The notes below the pieces were generated by a model. That model saw nothing but the letters and a program-made list of their open reading frames with translations. It was not told where the DNA came from and searched no databases. The translations under genes were made by a program, and so were the position numbers. 64,000 nt of DNA from Rhytidiadelphus loreus. Its lineage: Eukaryota; Streptophyta; Bryopsida; Hypnales; Hylocomiaceae. Below, piece by piece: positions 1 through 12,197 of this stretch. Position 1 is the first letter of the stretch, and each line of letters begins with the position of its first letter. Where the stretch lies: NCBI GenBank assembly GCA_947034895.1, contig OX344764.1:10540001-10604000 (forward strand), written 5' to 3'.

Positions 1-282
1 CTTGCTTGAATCATGTCACTAAATGCGCATGGGTGCCATGTACTGCCCGTTGTTTGATCTTCTATGGCTCCGAAGTTGTGTTCAAGTGAGAATGGAGTTA
101 CATTTTTCCTTTGGCAAGTCTGTGTGACTTGTAAATGACTTCACGAAGTAGTGTTGAAGTCATATTTTTAGAAGGTTCTTGTAGCAAATGCACTGCCCTC
201 CATTGCTTTCAGTGATTGTAAGTCCATGCATTTTCCTGTTCCTAAATAACGTAGCATTAAATGTTGGGATTTTGTGCCTGCA

Positions 283-1013
283 GTAAGTGGATGGAGGAGG
301 AACGCAGAAATCCAGGAATAGCGCCCCTCGCTGAGTGGATTGAGAACGCCGTGCTGCAGTCTGATCCTCAGTGGCGGGACAATGAGGACCTTGATGGTTT
401 CTTGTTGAGCAAGAAACCTTCCCAAAGAGCAACTCGGTATGCACGCATTGTTGCTTTTGGAAACCACTTCCGTGTTGAAGATGACACAACAATCCGACTT
501 GTAAGCTACAACAGTGGTGTAGCGTCCATGTTTGAAATGCCTGCAGGAGGTGCTAATGAGTCCGCAGTAAACTATGTGGGCGTGCTAAAGGACATCTTGG
601 AGCTAGATTACGGCGCATTGCATACGCGCATCATTCTCTTGCGGTGTGAATGGGTGAAACCGCATGATACACGCGGGAATCCAACATATGTGCATGATGA
701 TGCTGGATTTCTTATGGTAAACTTCCGGCACAAACTTCCTTGCATGGCAGAGCCATTCATCTTTCCCAGTCAAGCCACGCAAGTGTTTTTCTCCGATGCA
801 CTTGACAGACCTGGTTGGAAAGTGGTTTTACGTAAAGAAGCCCGTTCAAAGCGTGAAGTTGTGGACCGCACAAATGCTTTCATCACCACTACAAGGGAGG
901 CTGCAGGGCTCACTGCTCCCGAACGACTACCAACTAGAAGCTCCACCGCCAATCTAATTGGAGCCATCGAACTATCTGTGGAAGAAAACTTACTTGCGCA
1001 AGAGACTTACTAG
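283..1013 (+). CDS. CACTA transposon protein, DUF4216-like C-terminal exon
   Basis: This is an open exon of about 243 residues that follows an intron-like acceptor (TGCCTGCAG at 274-282) and ends in TAG. What is seen: a run N-Y-V-G-V-L-K-D-I-L-E-L-D-Y (residues ~93-106), then L-L-R-C-E-W-V, F-L-M-V-N-F, E-P-F-I-F-P-S-Q-A-T-Q-V-F-F, and a final W-K-V-V-L. Family knowledge: this order matches DUF4216, the domain found C-terminal to TNP2 transposases of plant CACTA elements; its function is not established. Upstream exons are outside the window. The frame has no internal stop, so this part may be recent. The identification is firm; the exact 5' exon edge is an inference. Confidence 0.8.
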
Positions 1014-1139
1014 GTATTGCACACTTACTGTCTCAACATGGCCTGTCATGTTGCCCTATTGTTTGTGTCAATAGAATCATTTTCCCTAAATTGCAAGTGC
1101 ATGCAACAGTGAGGCAGGTCTCCAAATTGGAGGACGTTG

Positions 1140-2253
1140 GAATTTTAGTAGTACAGTTTGAATCACTTTCAGACTGCAAGTCATGTACTAGTCACCATGT
1201 AGTTACACTACAGTCATAACAAAGTCATAGTGTAGTTACGTGACTCAAAAAGTCATACTACAGTCATATTGAAGTCACTTCCTACAAAAATGCAACCTGA
1301 CTATCTTCTCCCCTACCATCTTGAATGGCTTCCTATTTACAAGGTAATCATCGGGCCATGTTCTCTTCTTTTCATTCAAGGTGTCACTGATCCTAGATCA
1401 GTTATGCATTGAACAACTTTGTACATTTATGTACGAGCTTTGTACTTTAATGCAAACCTTGAAGCTAATAGTAGGTGTGGAAGCGCATTAATCAAACTTG
1501 ACACTATCCCTATTACCGTCTAACTTTGAATGAGTCTTGTACAACATATGTCCACCATACGGCAACCCTCCTGAATGCAAGCAATTATTTCATTCTTCAA
1601 CTACTCTTCATTCTCTGCAATGTATGCAATAAGTCATGTTTCCCTTGCTCTCCTAAAATTAATTCATTTACGGATCACATCTAATGCATCTTAGCTGACT
1701 TGTAGGCATTGAGGCATTCCTAAAACTCCTTGAATTCCAATTTCCCGACTTGCATTCATGCCCATCTTCTTATTTAGTACTAAAATGTACCGCCAGTCAT
1801 AATGCAGTCATCTTGTAGTGACATACCGGAAACTGTGCTCACCGCCTCCTTCCGGTACACGAGGCCCCGTCTTTTTCTTTATCCATATGTAAAAGAAAAT
1901 GCTGACTTTGTGACTCCTCCTAACGTTGCAGTCATTTGCAGTCACTTCGTAGTCGCAGTGAAGTCAGTGAAGTCAGTGAAGCCAGAACCGCACAACTGCA
2001 CAATGACTTTGCCTTCTGCAGTCGCGTTCTGCATCGCCACGTCATTGCTTCGTCGTCGCTGTGAACGGAACGTTGTGGATGAACTACCCTTTGCGTTTCC
2101 TGTTCATCCCGCAGTTTTTTTGAGACTGCAGAATGATTGCAGCACTTTTAACATGACTCCGCCGGTGCAATTAGGGAGGTGAAGTGGCGTTGTAGTCGCG
2201 TTTTTGGCACAGTCATGTTTTCCAGTCACATTTTCAGCCGTTTTCTTGTAGTG
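1140..2253. repeat. CACTA subterminal repeat region and terminal inverted repeat
   Basis: About 1.1 kb with no convincing gene. It holds dense, irregular copies of CAGTCAT / AGTCACTT-type words and their complements, for example near 1196-1275 and 1920-1980, where GTGAAGTCA is repeated side by side. It closes with the terminal repeat at 2241-2253. An open frame at 1802-2182 is built from these repeats and is not counted as a gene. Confidence 0.7.
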
Positions 2254-2509
2254 TATATGCACACTCCGTGAGTTCAATAGTTTGTTTACCAAATTCCATT
2301 CAATTGTTAGTAATCTCGCTTGCAATATACAAGTCAAATGAAGTTGAGACCTCCCTCTTGGTACCGAGAGGGAGGGTGTGGGTGAACAAATGTTTCTATT
2401 TTGCTAAAGTTCTTAATCGATTATAATAAAGAGAATCATGTTGCACCATATGTTGCATGTCAAATTTATGTGGATGAAGAAGAAAGCAAATCTAATGAAG
2501 AATTGATCA

Positions 2510-2900
2510 AGCCACTTTAATCTATTATCATCCATTTTATACATCCCTTTCATGCATCCATTGTCATCCATTTTCTTCATCCACTTTTATGAGTTTCATC
2601 CAAGTATCTATATTACATTCATCCATTTTTTTAATCCACTTTCATGAGTTTCATCCATGTATTTCAACTGCCTTCATCAATTTTTCATCCACTTTTTTCA
2701 TCCACTTTTATCCATTTATTTGAACTTCCTTCATCCATTTCCTTCAACTACCTTCATCCATTTATCTTAATCCAATTTTCCAAATTTTAACCTAAATTCT
2801 CATCCATTTTTACGACCTTTTCATGTAATTCTCTTTTAACTTTCATCCATTTTTTTCTAAACTTTCTTCTATATTTTCATCCATTTTTTCCAATTTATTT
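2510..2900. repeat. degenerate TCATCCA simple-sequence tract
   Basis: Imperfect tandem copies of TTCATCCATTTT and TTCATCCACTTTTATGAG fill about 390 bases. No coding potential was seen. The flank at 2930-2965 is rich in CCCGCTC words that recur near 17570-17640, suggesting that both places hold pieces of one unnamed repeat. Confidence 0.6.
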
Positions 2901-3189
2901 TATCAAATATTCCAAAACTATTCCTTCCCGCTCACCAATCCCCGCTCCAAGCTCCACGCTCATGTACTAGCATTCCCCCTTCAAGTACCTGCCAATTGAA
3001 CAAATATAGTTAAGTTTAAATCTTCAAAATATTTGAAATATATTATATTGTACATTCAAATAACCCAAAAAATACTTAAACATGGGTAAATAATGCTTTG
3101 AATTAGAACCTAATTCAAAGCATTGCATTCAAATATTCAAATTTAAATATAATTTAAGAAAAAAATGAAGTTCATAGCAGTAACAAAAG

Positions 3190-3600
3190 TCGAGGTACTA
3201 TAAGGTACACTCTAAACCTCCGTCGGGTCCAAAGGATTTTTTTGGGATACCTTGCAATAACCCTACTACTGGAAATATCAAAGTTAAAAAAGCAAATGAT
3301 ATTACCAATAGTGGAGGTAATGCAAGATACACCGCAAACCTCCGTCGGGTCCGACAGAGGTTTGGAGTGTACCTTACACTACCCCCACTTTTGGTAATAT
3401 AAAAAAAATATATAATTCTTTTTCATTTTACCAATAGTGACGGTAATGCAAGGTACCATGGAAACCTCCGTCGGACCCGACAGAGGTTTCTAAGGTACCT
3501 TGCATTACCCCCACTATTGGTAATATCAAGAATAATTTTATTTTTTTTGATATTATCAATACTGGGGGTACTATAAGGTGTCTCGACGTACCTCTACTTC
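3190..3600. repeat. cluster of foldback hairpin elements (three units plus a half unit)
   Basis: Units at about 3190-3280 (decayed), 3298-3400 and 3428-3527 each begin near TACCAATAGTG and end near CCCCACTATTGGTA. Each is a long inverted repeat around a centre CCTCCGTCGGRYCCGACAGAGG (R/Y alternate between copies). A half unit follows at 3550-3600. The outer words GAGGTACTATAAGGT (3192) and GGGTACTATAAGGTG (3566) resemble each other, so the cluster may have grown by insertion of units into one another. These look like small foldback MITEs; no protein is encoded. Confidence 0.7.
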
Positions 3601-3767
3601 TTTTTCTTTAAAACATTAATTAATACATTATTTTGTACTTTCATCGCCACATATCTAATAACACACTTTCAAAATCAATATGAGCATATTTAATGAAGTC
3701 AAATAAACCTCTAACAACTTCATTATTTATGTTGTCTTTGCAAAGCATTTAATGAATAAAGTAAAAA

Positions 3768-6442
3768 TTAAAAAGTTTCACACACATACCGAAAAAGAAC
3801 TCTTCGCACGGCTTGCACTGAGCCTTCTGAAGTTGAGAAGCAATCTGATTTCTTAAAAGAATTCCCCCCCTTCAAATATGGTCCAAACCCTTGCTCCCAG
3901 AGTCTTCTTCTCCAGCCCTCTATGTACTGTGCAAGTGAATCCGGTTGAAGCGGAACCTCCATGTCAATTCTCAGATTGTCCTTGCTGACCACATTGTCGA
4001 AATATTCTTGAGCACCTTCTTCAATCTGCAAAAGTAACATTTTTTCGATGTTCAGATTATAAAGATACTAATAAATTAATTCAAATTCATTAAGCCATCC
4101 GTAGTTTTAAGAATATCAGAGCAATAACAGCAGTGTGTATTGTAACCTCAAAAAACTTACCCCGGACCACCACATGCACTGTGGAGGAAAGGCAACAATT
4201 TTTCTTCCGAAACAAGACGCGTTGGGAATTTGCGAGCCTCTCGAGATGGCATTGACAAGTTCCACCATTTCATATACTTCAACTTCTGGGTAGGTGATGT
4301 ATTGCAAGTTGCAATCATTTGAAGCTTCTCAAGTGTCATCTCTTGGACCTCGTTCATGGTCCAGTGCTTCTCAACCTTCAAAATTACATTCGAATAATTA
4401 AAATTCACGTAGACTTTATCGACAAAAACTAAATAGACTTTTTCATTCAGTACAAATATATACCTCTTGTAGGAATTCTGGACCAAGTGCCGGATTTGCC
4501 ACTGCAAGCAATTTTCCCATCTTTGCGTACAACTTTGTAGACTTCTCTTTGGCTCCAACCCTCATGGCATTTGCGATTCCCTGGTCACTTTTGTCTTCAA
4601 AAGGAGTGACTTCATTGTACTTCCTTGCAGCACTATCTGCCACCTTTGAGATTTCTTGCTGCAATATTTAAAGTCAGTTATCATTTGTATTCCCACAAAG
4701 AAATCCAAAACACTTATAGAATTTTCGTAATAACAAATATCAAAATAAGACAAAGTAGAGAAGAAATCCTCACCCTAAAATTGAACGCCGTGAAAACATC
4801 CATAGGCATAGAGTACCAAGTCTTCTTCAAAATTGGGACTGCACAGCGTTTCCTTTCTGAAGGTCTTAGCATCTCCAAAAACTTTTCTAATGGAAGAAGC
4901 CCATATTTTTGAACGCGGTATAGTGTGTGCACCAGATTGGTCTTCATGTGAGAGTCCTCCGTTGACCTAGAATAATACAATAGTTTTCATAAACTGAAAA
5001 TTCCATACAATATAAAACACTGAAACCTCAAATTATGGAAAAACATGTAAACAATAATATGCAATGTTATAGAAAAACTCACTTGTTAATGTCATGCATC
5101 ACTTGCATCACTAACTCGATTCTACCTTTTGTTTCGAGAATGATGCAGTCAACAGAGATGTGCCAATTAGGGTCTGCTGGATAACGCCTTGTAATATGAC
5201 TCATCCATGCTATACGACGGTGATTTCCATCACATACGAAGAACTTCAAGTTCTTCATAAATTTAAGCTCTAGCTTGGACTCCACAAACATAGTGAAATC
5301 ATCATTTGCTTGCTTCCAAAACGGATCCCAACGGTTCATCTCATCCATAGTGAACTCCGAGCTCTCTCCAGCCTCATTCGTTGTAGACACATAGAACACT
5401 GCCGCTCCCTCACGGTAACCGTGAACAAACTCCTGTTCAAGTTCCAGCAAGTCAGAGGATAGTGTTGGCCTTACCATGGGCACGGGCACAAGTCTACAAA
5501 GCGGAATTCGCAATCTTGAGTGCTTCTCTGGCTTCATTCTCAATGTGGCAATTGTGGCCACGGAGTCCACCTTCTGCAACCGCCGTAGCTCATCCTCGAG
5601 CAACTCTTTCTCCTCTTCTGCATCATCAATGTCCTCCACTTGAAAATCTGTTTCTGCTTCACCCCCAATCTCTGGTTGCTCTGTATCATCGGTTCCTGGT
5701 GTCTCCAGGTGATGTTCATTTTGGGTCAAATTTATCGGAGACTCCTCAATCTGCAAATTCAAACGTAATCTTCAAATTCTGCATAATAATAAAATGACTA
5801 CTTCTATATTACAATGTTAAAGCACCATTATGGGAAATATACAAATCGCTTTATTAAAAAGAAAATGTGCAAAATAATACATGCGTGCATCATATATATT
5901 TCATTATGAATAACATATGAGACGGAGACAACAATTGCCAACAAAATTACAATAAATATCATACTTTCAAGTTTTTATTAACATTTAGTCAATGTAAACA
6001 ATGCCCTCCAAGTCCTCACATTGGTGGATGAATACCAACTCGTGAGAGCGTAATGGTACAAGACAACTACACTTGCAAGATTTTGGACCCCAAGGACTTG
6101 TAACTGAGTCCGATGACATGGAGTCAGAGTTGCATTGTGACTTTGAGCTATACTCTGTTTCTGAGCTTTCATCAGAAAATACTGGCATTCTATGTTTGAC
6201 TCTCTTTGAATTACTAACATGACTATACATGGGCACCTCCAAACGATTTGCGGCACGATTGCACGCATCCATAATATCTCCAAAACTTACCGCATCCATC
6301 TCTTCTGGTGCTTGAGACTCATTGCACACATCCAAGTTCACGGGTCTTGGAGTCTGGGAAACCAATTCATCCGTCACTTGAACCACCTCAAATGGAACTG
6401 GCACCATGGACGAAGAAGCTTCGTGTGTGCGAGTGTTTATCA
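3768..6442 (-). CDS. multi-exon gene with a ParB-like G-N-H-R-R motif, probably frame-broken
   Basis: Six exons can be laid out by GT..AG ends on the minus strand: about 6442-5993, 5751-5083, 4966-4774, 4658-4464, 4375-4161 and 4025-3768 (stop TAA). The joins at 5083/4966, 4774/4658 and 4464/4375 keep frame. Exon 5751-5083 has an acidic stretch and then F-F-V-C-D-G-N-H-R-R-I-A-W-M. This resembles the G-x-H-R signature of ParB/sulfiredoxin-type domains, which bind or act on nucleotides; activity here is only a guess. In exon 4375-4161 the reading frame must change by one base near 4307 to keep a sensible protein up to the donor at 4160, so this copy may be a pseudogene. The join 5993/5752 uses a weak donor and is uncertain. 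The layout recalls the ParB-like part of the gene at 47-48.5 kb. Confidence 0.45.
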
Positions 6443-7015
6443 ATTCCACCTACAAATAACAAGAAGTTCACATTATCTTCATAGATCATAAGTTCTACTA
6501 ATTCTATGATTCTAAAACTTAGAATAGAATATAAACTTCACATCAATGTTTAACCAAAACCAATAAATTATCAATAAAACTATATAATTTGAGTAAAATA
6601 GAAACACTTCTAGGATGCATTTTAATGAAGTTCTTAGTTTCTTTTAAAATTCCTTATCGTTTCTTGGTCATCGTCAAATCAACACTTAACATTTCACTTC
6701 CCAAGAACAATTAAAATTCTCTTACCAAGCGATGACTAGAGAATGTCATTGAATATAACAATATTGTTTTGAAAAAGGGGCCAAGTTAGTGAGAAGGAAG
6801 GGACATCTTCTAAATCTTTTAATTGCTTGAGATACAGATTTTGTAGCAAGGAGAAATGAGAGTACCTTAATATAATATGAATGAACTCAAACTCTTCATT
6901 TGTAACAAAGAGGATGATAAGCGTTTCATAATAAAAGACAAAAAATATTTATTACCATTGAAATACCTCATTTCTTTTTTCAAGAAATTATAATTATTTT
7001 CTAAAAACCCATTTC
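6443..7015. other. non-coding stretch, probable intron
   Basis: AT-rich DNA in which I see no gene or repeat unit. If the exon at 9224-9519 belongs to the gene described at 3768-6442, this is part of a 2.8-kb intron. Confidence 0.35.
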
Positions 7016-7100
7016 ACGGGTACCGGGTGGTCCCCCCCAAACCCCTGTTGGATCCGAAGGGACATCGGGGCGTCACAAGTGGCACTCCAGATATCGGTTA
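7016..7100. repeat. decayed foldback hairpin element
   Basis: A diverged relative of the units at 7588 and 7984: the centre reads TGTTGGATCCGAAGG, with GTACCGGGTGGT and GCACTCCAGATATCGGTTA at the sides. The arms no longer pair fully. Confidence 0.45.
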
Positions 7101-7587
7101 TCAACTAAGGATAAGATGATTCTTACCCGTTACTTTGTGTTTAATTATTCTCACTCTCCAATTATAAAAATTTAAAAATATTAACAACTATAAAAGAAAT
7201 ATGTCTCATGTGCGCTAGATTGTAGAATTCCATAGTTACGAGTTCCAAGACGAACACCACTGGACGTAGGGCACTTTAAACTATTAGACGGTAAACTCTA
7301 AAAATCAATACTGTTTTTTGTAAGTATTGACAATACCAGATTTCTCAAGCCAAATACGTATATTTATGGAAGCAATCTGTATGCGCCATTGCCCTGTTTT
7401 TGGAGGAAATAAAACGATTCATCTGTCACTTCTACCTGTTGCACAACTTCTCTGTGCAAGATCAATGCGGTCACGGCAGATGACCGTTGAAAAATATCAA
7501 AAAAATCTAACATGAACGACATATTGAAAAAAATTGACATTAGTTTCTGGTCAAATGACCAAAAAAAAATTCATAAATTAATAACTA

Positions 7588-7683
7588 TAACCAATATCGG
7601 GGGTACTGTTGGGTTCTACCAGAACCCATGTCGGGTCCGACAAGGCATCGGGTCGCAGTAGCCGGCACCCCTGATATTGGTTT
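7588..7683. repeat. foldback hairpin element
   Basis: The arms AACCAATATCGGGGGTAC and CACCCCTGATATTGGTTT are near-perfect complements. They surround a centre containing GTCGGGTCCGAC. About 96 bp, no coding capacity, same family as 3298-3527 and 14545-14660. Confidence 0.7.
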
Positions 7684-7983
7684 CAGAAGCAGTCTATACC
7701 ACTAATTCCACCGAGTTGTTTGCCGGGATCTTCCGCGGTGGAGGATGCAATACTGGCTCTGATCTCTGCATTAAACACTTAAGTGTTGATCTTTGGAATC
7801 TCTTCGGTCCAATTCGGCAGGGTAAGAAATCAAAACCGATCAGGAAAATTGAAATCTCAAAGTTTAGGCTGAAATTTCAGTAATAACTGGCTAGTAAACC
7901 AAGCTTCCATTTAAATCCGAATGTTGTAGGGGCAGGGAATACCAGGATTGGTCTCTTCAGCCTAAATCTAGAAATTCCGCTTA

Positions 7984-8083
7984 CAGAACCGAAATCCGGG
8001 GTAGCAGCAGGTTCAGGGTGGAACCCCGTCAGGTCCGACAGGGATTCGGAGGGGAGCGAGCGCCACCCCTGATTTTGGTTCTG
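7984..8083. repeat. foldback hairpin element
   Basis: The arms CAGAACCGAAATCCGGGGT and CACCCCTGATTTTGGTTCTG pair with a few mismatches. The centre holds CCCCGTCAGGTCCGACAGGG. About 100 bp. An imperfect copy of the same family as its neighbour at 7588. Confidence 0.65.
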
Positions 8084-8089
8084 TAAGTT

Positions 8090-9223
8090 GTCTGCACAGG
8101 CTCTTGACAAGTGGTTGACATCTAGATAGCGGAAAATCTGATGAAGTATTGACAAGAGGTTCTGATTTGGTTCACATATATCAATTTCTTTCTACTACTC
8201 GATTGGCTCTTGAAATTAGACTCACTGGATCGAACTAAAGGTATCACAAATACTATCTGAGCAACACAGCAATCATCAAAATCGTGTGGTGTGGGTGGGG
8301 CAGACTGAATCAAACAATTCAGATCAAATTCAGATTTTGAACGACCTTTGTACATCGATCTCTGTGCAACTGCTGCGACAAGATACCTGGCTGATCCCAA
8401 TTCGGTGATCCAGAAAACGAGGTCACTGGTCCTCATGTGAAGATAACGAATCCACCCGTCGCAATCACTGGAATTGCACATGGGGTTGCCTAACTTGCCT
8501 CGCAATTGCAAGACCATCCACAAGCTTGAAACTTAGTCTGCGAGAGACGACAGCAGCGAGACAGAGAAGTCCTGAATATGGCAATTTAAGAAAATAAAAA
8601 ACCCATTCCGGACTATCACGCTGACCCCGGAGTGAAGAAATCCTGTGAGAATCTTCATCTTGATCTGTCACTTTTTCAAGCGCGGGAACTGAGCCTAAGT
8701 AAAAACATGATCGTAATACGATGGAAGGGGAACAGTCAGTAAATAAAGCGAGCAAGACGAAGAATAAAGTTAGGCAGACTGAAAAGGTAAGATGAAACTA
8801 TCGTATGAAAATCGATTCTAAAAACTAAACTGCACTTGCGTCTCAATTTTTGCAGCTAATCTTTCTATGTTGTATTTGCTGCGAGGACGTTCATACAAAA
8901 TATCCTGACAAAGACTGTCGATCAACAAAACAACACTCATGACATGATCGCTGGATGACATCAAGCTAAATCAACAGCCTGTGGAGAAAATCTAAGGTCA
9001 GAATTTGCAACGCTCAGCATGTATGGCAGTCTTTAGATGAAGTTTTCAATATGCCACTGATTTCTTTTTTACTTTGAATTTTTTTTTTAAAACTTCAAAA
9101 GACTTTGATAGTGAACACGAACTTCTAGAAGAAAGTAGGATGCGCTCAGACAGTGGAAGCATAAAGAACCACCAAAAATTAACACGCACATCTACACAAC
9201 ATAAAGGGAAAAAACTAGAGTAC
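8090..9223. other. no supported gene
   Basis: Open frames of about 100-130 codons exist on the minus strand (8122-8523, 8465-8755). They lack recognisable motifs, have mixed composition and have no supporting splice logic. Nothing else was seen. Confidence 0.4.
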
Positions 9224-9519
9224 CTCAGAAACTACCTCGTCAGCACAAGTTTCTTCAGCATCCTCTTCGCCAGGGTCCTCATAATCCACCGGAGCTACAA
9301 CGTCGTCGACCCTACGGCTCCTCATGCTCCTCATGTTCTCCTGCCTGGGTTGCCGCTGCAGTTCAAGAAATTCAGTAAGCAAAGAATGGGATTCTGCAAG
9401 GCTGAAAGGGCTATTAGTAACAAACTGTCTCGATGAAAAAGTTCCGAGAGGTGACCAGTAAGGAGGCATACTAAGCAGGTGCAGTTTTTTGGATGAATCG
9501 GGCGTTGTGACCTCCATGA
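9224..9519 (-). CDS. possible first exon of the ParB-like gene
   Basis: A minus-strand frame from an ATG at 9519 ends in an acidic tail (E-D-P-G-E-E-D-A-E-E-T) just before a good donor, GAG|GTACTC, at 9223. The next acceptor in frame (TTTGTAG at 6443) opens an exon of similar style, so it may join the gene at 3768-6442 through a 2.8-kb intron that holds three hairpin elements. The frame stays open to 9610 without another ATG. No domain is recognised. The gene link is an inference. Confidence 0.3.
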
Positions 9520-9789
9520 CCACTTGGACGGTGAAGGATTTGGAGTTACTAAAAAAAGGTAAGAACTGAACTGAATCTTTAAGCGGCAACTTCAAACTAA
9601 CAATGGCCACCGAGTTCCGTCATTGAGAGCTGGAGTTGGTGGAGGAAAGTTGCGGGTGCGTGGAGGAAAGTTGCAAATCGTGCGTAGGAATAAAGTGTTA
9701 CGGAGTTAGATAGATCAGATTTAGAAAATCTTGAAGCTATTTGTGAATGGATACATTCTCCGAGCTTCTGCCAGTGCATATGGGTCAAG

Positions 9790-12190
9790 ATCTTTTGGAA
9801 AGTTAATTTCCTATTAATATTGATGCTTATGCCATTAATTGTAGGAAGTTATTAGCATGGTGCTTTCTAAGTGTGCACTTAGATAGTAGAATTTGAGTTG
9901 TCAACTTTAGAAAATTAGTTAGGATGTAGCTCAAATTTATTTATGCAAATAGTTATCACCTTTGACAATACTAGAAGAATTTCAATCTTTTTGAGGAAGG
10001 CATTAATGCTTCGTGCTGACAGTTCAAGTAAATATGTCAAACAATTATTTTAAAGAGTTGTTGATTTTAAAGAGTTGTTGACACTTTAAACGTAGAAATC
10101 ATGTATCAACATTCTAAAATAATTGAATCTAGGATTTACCTAGTTTAATATTAATGCATAATCTATGGTGTCTCGGCGTTCTAGGAATAGATTACTTGGG
10201 TAAACTATAAAGAATAGGCTTCTATTAAATACTGTCAAGCATTTTTTCAAGATTCATTATTTTAGAAGAGAAAATGAATAGGTGAGACCAAAAAGGATTT
10301 GTTTTTTTATAGAATTACATGTATGTGAATTTAGAGGTGTATAAGGAAATGCGTTTCTTTATAAACTACATTTGTCTAATATATATAGACGAAAGTTGGA
10401 AGTGACTTTGACATTTAATTTTTGTCTAAACAGTATAGAGTATATTTGTCCTATTTAAAGTAGTACGGATTTTTTATGCTTTCATATTTACAATTACATT
10501 CTCATGTGCATTAAATTGTTTATACTATTTTGCACAATTTGTTAAGGGTTTAGGAAATTTTACGGTTTTATAGACTACAATATTAATTTATGTTCCTCGT
10601 ATTTTAACTTGTATAAACAAATTCTTCCAATTTTCATCTACAAGTACACATGTTCATAAACCAAAAGTACATTTTGATATCTTGAAGTACACATGTTTCT
10701 TTTGAAAAGAATAAATATTTATAAAGAAAAATCCAAAAGTGTATACCACTTTTTCAAATTTGAAATTAATACAAAAGAAAATCTCTATAGGAAGAATATG
10801 CCACATAAATTTGATGTTGCAAACATAAAGAATTAGAAACCTCAACAGGCAAAGAATGGTTAATTAATTTGTTAAAATCCTAAAACACATTATCATTGCC
10901 CTCATCATGATATTGAATTTTCTTTGAAGACTATATTTGTTTCTAACTGGACTATTAATCTTCGAAGTTGCGTTAAGTATAAAGACATTGTTGTAAAACA
11001 TGAAATATAGAGGCAGAGCCTAAACATTCATTGCTTGCTAACAAATACTTGTTTGAAATGAAAGGCAGACAGTATAGAGTATCAAGACTTTCTAAAAGTC
11101 ATATGCATTCTATTTTCAAAGTTCAAGTCATTCTCATGTACATACGTATATGTTTATATTTGTATGCATGCACACACTTATGCATGCACACTTATGAAAT
11201 AACACATGGTTCACTGTTTAGCATCCATAGGCATACAATACAACTTCAATGAATGCAAGTCGTTCAATGGTCTTCTGTCTATCATCCATAGGCATAGAGT
11301 ATGGCTTTAATGAATGCAATAAGTTCTTTGCAAAAAAATGACATGAGAAATCCTGACATCGACAACGCGGTCTCCTCTTGAAAAACCGAGTACGTTTGTG
11401 TCATCCTCAGACATTTCTTGCAAAGGATCGGAGTTCTGATGTACAACATTTTCTTCCACGCCACTCGCTCCTTCTCCAAAGCGCAGGACTTTGCAAAGGT
11501 CACCAACTGTTGATTGACTTGATCTAGACACAACTCTCTTTGGGCGATTCATTCTAGACCTCGTGAGCGCCTTTCGAGATGAAAAATACAAAGAAATACG
11601 CCTCTTGCGCTTCTTCCGTTGCTCTGGATAGACAACTACAATGCTATCAATGTGTACTTGCATAAGGACGTGCACAAAAGCATGTGACCTCTCATTCACT
11701 AGAATCGGAATGATGTTTTTTCAAACAAGCATTGGAAAGAGTCTTGTAAGGAGAAATGGACGGTACTTATGTTGAAGAACGTGGTGGTTAAGCCGCCTTA
11801 GAAGTCACTTTTATTGAATTCTGACATGCGCCACCCAATGAATTTGAAATTCTTTGCAGTTGCCTTTTGAATAAAAGAGCCGTCAAAAACTCTAACAACC
11901 AACCTACAAATCTAAATATTACTGAGGCAGTTGCCTACAATAGTAATATAGGAAACCCAGCTGTGAGCATCTCGTAAATAAGGCTACTGTTTAAAAATTA
12001 AGTAAGCATACATTGTAAAGATCCTTGTCAGAGCATTCTAAACGCATTAAATGTTGGACTAAATTAAAAAGTGGGTTAGGCCAAATAATGGCGGCTTTTG
12101 AAGTGGGCCGCCTAATGGCATAAATGTTTTCTACCCCAATGTTTCTTGCTATTTTTTTTTATGTGCTACTTGTGGTAAAAGAATCACACA
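9790..12190. other. long stretch without a supported gene
   Basis: AT-rich sequence. A minus-strand frame at 11307-11699 has a basic, serine-rich product with no motif and is not called. Two imperfect direct repeats of about 38 bp (around 11220 and 11282) contain CATCCATAGGCATA. The same word lies in the exon at 4800, hinting at a small gene fragment. Confidence 0.4.
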
Positions 12191-12197
12191 TAATATA

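Larger units (their letters stand above)
1..2253 (+). mobile_element. 3' part of a CACTA (En/Spm) transposon
   Basis: The right end is explicit: positions 2241-2253 read TTTTCTTGTAGTG, the reverse complement of the classic CACTA terminus CACTACAAGAAAA. From about 1140 to 2240 the DNA carries many short words of the type CAGTCATA, AGTCAC and AAGTCATG in both orientations, the expected look of CACTA subterminal transposase-binding repeats. The DUF4216-like coding exon lies just upstream in the same orientation. The left end and the main TNP2 transposase exons lie outside the window. The 3-bp target duplication therefore cannot be checked; the right flank is TAT. Confidence 0.85.

Noticed and set aside
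1802..2182. 126-codon plus-strand frame
   Set aside because: It lies wholly in CACTA subterminal repeats and is built from them.
8122..8755. Minus-strand frames of 96-133 codons as genes
   Set aside because: No domain, no consistent exon structure, overlapping one another in different frames.
11282..11699. Minus-strand frames with a basic product as an exon
   Set aside because: No recognised motif. A CATCCATAGGCATAGAGTA word shared with the exon at 4800 is too short to prove relationship.
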